From NCBI GenBank assembly GCA_938003515.1, contig CALKYL010000349.1, forward strand, positions 1 through 7,932: a DNA stretch of 7,932 bases, written 5' to 3'. The notes beneath the pieces are model-generated. The model made no database searches. It saw only the letters and a program-made list of their open reading frames with translations, and was not told the origin of the DNA. A program made the position numbers and the translations under genes. Position 1 is the stretch's first letter; each line of letters opens with the position of its first letter. The stretch is from an uncultured bacterium (lineage in GTDB: Bacteria > Planctomycetota > UBA1135 > UBA2386). Below are positions 6,401 through 7,932 of the stretch, piece after piece.

Positions 6401-7200
6401 CGGTAGTACGCGTTGTCGACCGTCGTCGACTGGCCCGCGACGAAGTCGCGCACGACGATCTCGGCGCCGACCGGGAAGGTGCTGCCCGGCACGAACGCCG
6501 ACACAACCGGCGCGGACCCGTTCGGCGGCTCGAAGGCGATCTCGGTCGCGAGACGCGTGATCGTCGCAGGCTCGCCGCCGATCGCGACGACGTCGGGGTC
6601 CGGCGTCGTGACCAGCACCTGCAGCTCGCCCGGCGTCGTGCTGCGCAGGCCGTCGACGCGGATCGCGACGCGCTCGCCGAGCGGCGACAGGAGGCGCTGC
6701 GACTCCCCCGGCGGCAGCACGAGCGACTCGCGCGGCTGGCGCGCGAGCTCGACGGGCACCGGCGCGGCCACCTGTCGGCCGTCGACCCAGACGCTCAGCG
6801 CGCCCGGAACGTCCGCCTGTGTCGGGTCCCCGACCGCCGCGACGATCGGCGCGGTGTCGAGCACGAACGTGATCAGCGTCGAGCTGCCCTGCGCCGAGGC
6901 CGACGGCTCGCGCTGCGGCACGACCACGGAGAGGGCCTCCAGCCGCACCTCGAGCCGCGCGGCGCCGGCGAGCTGCGCGTTGGTGACGACGACGCTGCGG
7001 CTCTCGCCGGCCGGCGGCACGAGGGGCAAGACGGGCGCCACCGACAGCTCCGGCGCGGTCACCTCGCCCGAGCCGCCGCCGCCGTCGCTGGCGGCGATGC
7101 CGGTGATCAGCCCGGCGCCACACCCGCCCAGCAGCATGAGCGGCGGGAGCAGCAGCGCGGCGACCGCCGCTCGTGCCGGGAGTCGCGGGGACCAGGACAT
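3490..7200 (-). CDS. Large FG-GAP/VCBS-type beta-propeller lipoprotein with IPT/TIG-like domain
   Basis: A 1236-residue exported protein. The N-terminus has a basic patch, a hydrophobic stretch and the lipobox L24-G-G-C27, so it should be a lipid-anchored surface or outer-membrane lipoprotein. A Gly-rich linker follows, then about 230 residues of beta-type sequence I do not recognise. An IPT/TIG-like Ig domain follows (about 273-390, with GPTTGGTLVTLIGT near 278). From about 410 to the end there are repeats of 50-70 residues. Seven keep a calcium-loop motif like that of integrin FG-GAP repeats: D466, D519, D577, D950, D1084, D1145 (DVNGDGNLD) and D1207. Others are degenerate. A Pro-rich insert lies near 672-695. 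ATG 7200 is chosen because the signal peptide follows it directly; the TTG at 7233 would add a Pro/Arg/Gly tail. FG-GAP proteins often bind ligands or partners, and the target here is unknown. It is first in a possible operon with the two sugar enzymes. Confidence 0.9.
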   Translation of the reverse strand: MSWSPRLPARAAVAALLLPPLMLLGGCGAGLITGIAASDGGGGSGEVTAPELSVAPVLPLVPPAGESRSVVVTNAQLAGAARLEVRLEALSVVVPQREPSASAQGSSTLITFVLDTAPIVAAVGDPTQADVPGALSVWVDGRQVAAPVPVELARQPRESLVLPPGESQRLLSPLGERVAIRVDGLRSTTPGELQVLVTTPDPDVVAIGGEPATITRLATEIAFEPPNGSAPVVSAFVPGSTFPVGAEIVVRDFVAGQSTTVDNAYYRPDVVLALPSQGPTTGGTLVTLIGTALVPHDFTAGTAPAPFDFDAVRLSFSKGGRVTNLAPVDFRVGESDSDRLVFTMPPSPDGRPDQVDIVLRVDLGAATATVTASRVFLFANPDPFFGPRGAVLDQAPVAVSPIKLDNAPSTTEAPDFAVLTDRGGVGFLQLLLAQQNGMFQPFAAARQIGDHEVAAERGPRDLCVGDFDGDAIPDLFIVNEGATTALHHVVLGQERPLPPLGVVHRIAASPGSYRARVADFDGDQLPDVLLVPGPNAPAGLRPHVLLARPLGPGQPAFAPPVVVPVRDLPYEAFEVADLDGDGPLDVAVVSGTELRLDVAYGNGDGTFAPAVPLDFSIAGYTPDPESAAVGLHACRDGARQSLGLVLAGLLSSFGNGPTKPTITLLRQNAPRVYDPPVQPPVGPDPSTTPPVEPIGMSMASNLDAAGPIELVVAMRDDPQLISLGMLQLGPDRFEPVGSSIEGGVLTSAEAPLQIRALAFDTAFPATQPSGEAKAVFIVHEVVVDGVREKRLSTRLVATAQPGQPLLLPPDAGGEVGFGIERVVAGDFGEISVAGSGAVRDLALTRAPGMGNDEEIVLVVNDGFGGFPEIGSRMAYGGLLPSSVTLVPAPAGVVDGLAFCARDTSLGFWQNDPAGPAVQTPDAVTTPLRAVLPSPWNALDVDGGTTAQVADVDGDGVDDLVVLLSFAVAAPGPGDSYLALLRGRPAAPPGEFPFVLPTTLTPVHGNASSFAIGDFVSASGTPVLELAVAIPVGTTPNALDGNHVRFFRYAPGATAADDRFVPSAAAGGPQALLAGSGPTRLAAADLDRDGSVDLLVACRGDSTLRLFRNTGAAGAGGEVAVDAFVEGLSSPELLAVGEPTLLQLADVNGDGNLDAVAFVEFTSAVTGLRSTSIGTYLSSGAGDFDGPRFASATRTGDRDARLFGDLGDWNRDRVPDLLLGWSAIGNQNLRVLFGGTR

Positions 7201-7207
7201 CGGACCG

Positions 7208-7218
7208 GGTAGTCTACC
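7208..7218 (-). promoter_or_regulatory. Candidate -10 element/operator-like palindrome upstream of the lipoprotein gene
   Basis: GGTAG-T-CTACC is a perfect inverted repeat with a one-base centre, 7 nt before the lipoprotein ATG. Read on the - strand it contains TAGACT (7216-7211), a four-of-six match to the -10 consensus that also fits TANNNT. It lies 10 nt before the start codon. Use as a promoter would give a nearly leaderless mRNA, and no convincing -35 is visible. It could instead be a regulator site or chance. Confidence 0.22.
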
Positions 7219-7285
7219 GCGCCCGCGAGGCAACGGCGGCGCGGGCCAACGATCGCTGCCACCGGGCGGAACGCGCCGGCGATCC

Positions 7286-7294
7286 TGCTACAAC
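7286..7294 (+). promoter_or_regulatory. Weak candidate extended -10 before the nucleotidase gene
   Basis: TG-C-TACAAC, with TACAAC at 7289-7294, matches the -10 consensus at four of six bases and carries an extended-type TG. It ends 7 nt before the ATG at 7302, so transcription from it would begin at or near the start codon. The absence of a Shine-Dalgarno is consistent with a leaderless mRNA. The -35 position is a poor match. Confidence 0.2.
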
Positions 7295-7301
7295 GCCTGC
7301 C

Positions 7302-7932
7302 ATGACGAGCGGCCCGAGCCCGTGGTCCCCCGCGCCCGAGCGGCGGGTGTTCTGCAACCGCACGCTCAACATGCGGTCGATCCGGGCGGTCGGCTTCGAC
7401 ATGGACTACACGCTCGTGCACTACGACGAGCGGGCGTGGGAGGAGCGGGCCTACGCGCACGTGCAGCAGCGGCTGCTCGAGCGCGGCCTGCCGGTGCGTG
7501 CGCTGCGCTTCCAGCCGGACCTGTTCGCGCGCGGCCTGATCCTCGATCTCGAGCTCGGCAACATCGTCAAGGCCAACCGCTTCGGCTACGTGACCCAGGC
7601 GGCGCACGGCAGCGCGCGGCTGCCGCACGACGCCCAGCGGCGGGCCTACAGCCAGGTCTGGGTCGACCTCGGCGAGCCCCGCTGGGTGTTCCTCAACACG
7701 CTGTTCTCGCTGTCGGAGTCGTGCCTCTACGGCCAGCTGGTCGACCTGCTCGACGCGGGCACGCTCGACCGCGAAGCGCTCGGCGACGACCGGGACTACC
7801 GCGGCGTCTACCGGCTGGTCAGCGAGGCGATCAACGCCGCGCACCTCGAGGGCGAACTGAAGGCCGAGATCATCGCGGACCCGGAACGGTTCGTCGACCG
7901 CGACCCCGACCTGCCGCGCACGCCGCTCGACC
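7302..7932 (+). CDS. HAD superfamily 5'-nucleotidase, IMP/GMP-specific type (3' end outside window)
   Basis: The first 210 codons of a gene that runs off the right edge. HAD motif I is D33-M-D35-Y-T37-L (AVGFDMDYTLVHYDE), with D33 as the expected nucleophile. It is preceded by VFCNRTLNMRSI, which is typical of the cytosolic IMP/GMP 5'-nucleotidase family (PF05761). Further family signatures are RGLILDLELGNIVKANRFGYV, a G-S-A-R-L-P loop, FLNTLFSLSESCLYGQLVDLL, and NAAHLEGELKAEIIADPERFV. HAD motifs II and III lie beyond the window. The expected reaction is dephosphorylation of purine nucleoside monophosphates such as IMP and GMP in the cytosol, for purine turnover. ATG 7302 is chosen because it is the first start that keeps the family N-terminus; no Shine-Dalgarno is visible. 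It diverges from the lipoprotein gene across 101 nt, and a functional link with that block is not suggested. Confidence 0.9.
   Translation, partial: MTSGPSPWSPAPERRVFCNRTLNMRSIRAVGFDMDYTLVHYDERAWEERAYAHVQQRLLERGLPVRALRFQPDLFARGLILDLELGNIVKANRFGYVTQAAHGSARLPHDAQRRAYSQVWVDLGEPRWVFLNTLFSLSESCLYGQLVDLLDAGTLDREALGDDRDYRGVYRLVSEAINAAHLEGELKAEIIADPERFVDRDPDLPRTPLD

Noticed and set aside
2288..7123. A 1611-codon - strand frame that could be read as a fusion of a huge protein to the dehydrogenase
   Set aside because: Only the part from ATG 3454 onward resembles a protein family. Upstream of it the frame is an out-of-phase, Arg-rich reading of the lipoprotein gene.
4075..7212. A 1045-codon open frame on the + strand opposite the lipoprotein gene
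   Set aside because: Its translation is dominated by Arg, Ala, Val, Glu and His with no domains. It is the antisense shadow of GC-rich coding DNA, while the - strand frame has a lipobox, an IPT/TIG-like domain and FG-GAP repeats.

Overview
The window is a very GC-rich bacterial chromosome segment. Nearly all codons end in G or C, so long false open frames occur on both strands. The gene types are a secreted prenyltransferase/squalene-oxidase-repeat protein, a very large FG-GAP lipoprotein, a Gfo/Idh/MocA oxidoreductase with a sugar-isomerase-like TIM barrel, and an IMP/GMP-type HAD 5'-nucleotidase. This mix fits a high-GC Planctomycetota or a similar environmental lineage (Myxococcota is the alternative). 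That placement is inferred from gene content; no taxonomic marker is present.

Layout. (1) Positions 2-1204, + strand: one gene for an exported alpha/alpha-barrel repeat protein. It enters from the left edge and is split by an in-frame TAA at 638-640; both halves lie in the same frame. (2) Positions 1207-7200, - strand: three genes read right to left. They are a 1236-residue FG-GAP/beta-propeller lipoprotein (7200-3490), a 388-residue Gfo/Idh/MocA dehydrogenase (3454-2288) and a 348-residue sugar phosphate isomerase/epimerase-like enzyme (2253-1207). The gaps are only 35 and 34 nt, so they may form one transcript. (3) Positions 7201-7301: a 101-nt divergent intergenic region, the only real space for promoters. 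(4) Positions 7302-7932, + strand: the first 210 codons of a HAD-family 5'-nucleotidase that runs off the right edge.

Working together. The dehydrogenase and TIM-barrel pair is a common arrangement for oxidising a sugar or polyol to a keto-sugar and then isomerising, epimerising or eliminating it. Levoglucosan catabolism (LgdA plus LgdB1) is one described case. The upstream lipoprotein could act at the cell surface on the same carbohydrate, but only the gene order supports this. The repeat protein and the nucleotidase appear unrelated to the pathway.

I saw no tRNA, rRNA, CRISPR array, insertion sequence or phage gene. The least ordinary observations are the stop codon that a pair of one-base changes would remove, a likely double seven-bladed propeller in which only half the blades keep the calcium-loop motif, and small palindromes or stem-loops at each of the four gene boundaries on the - strand block.
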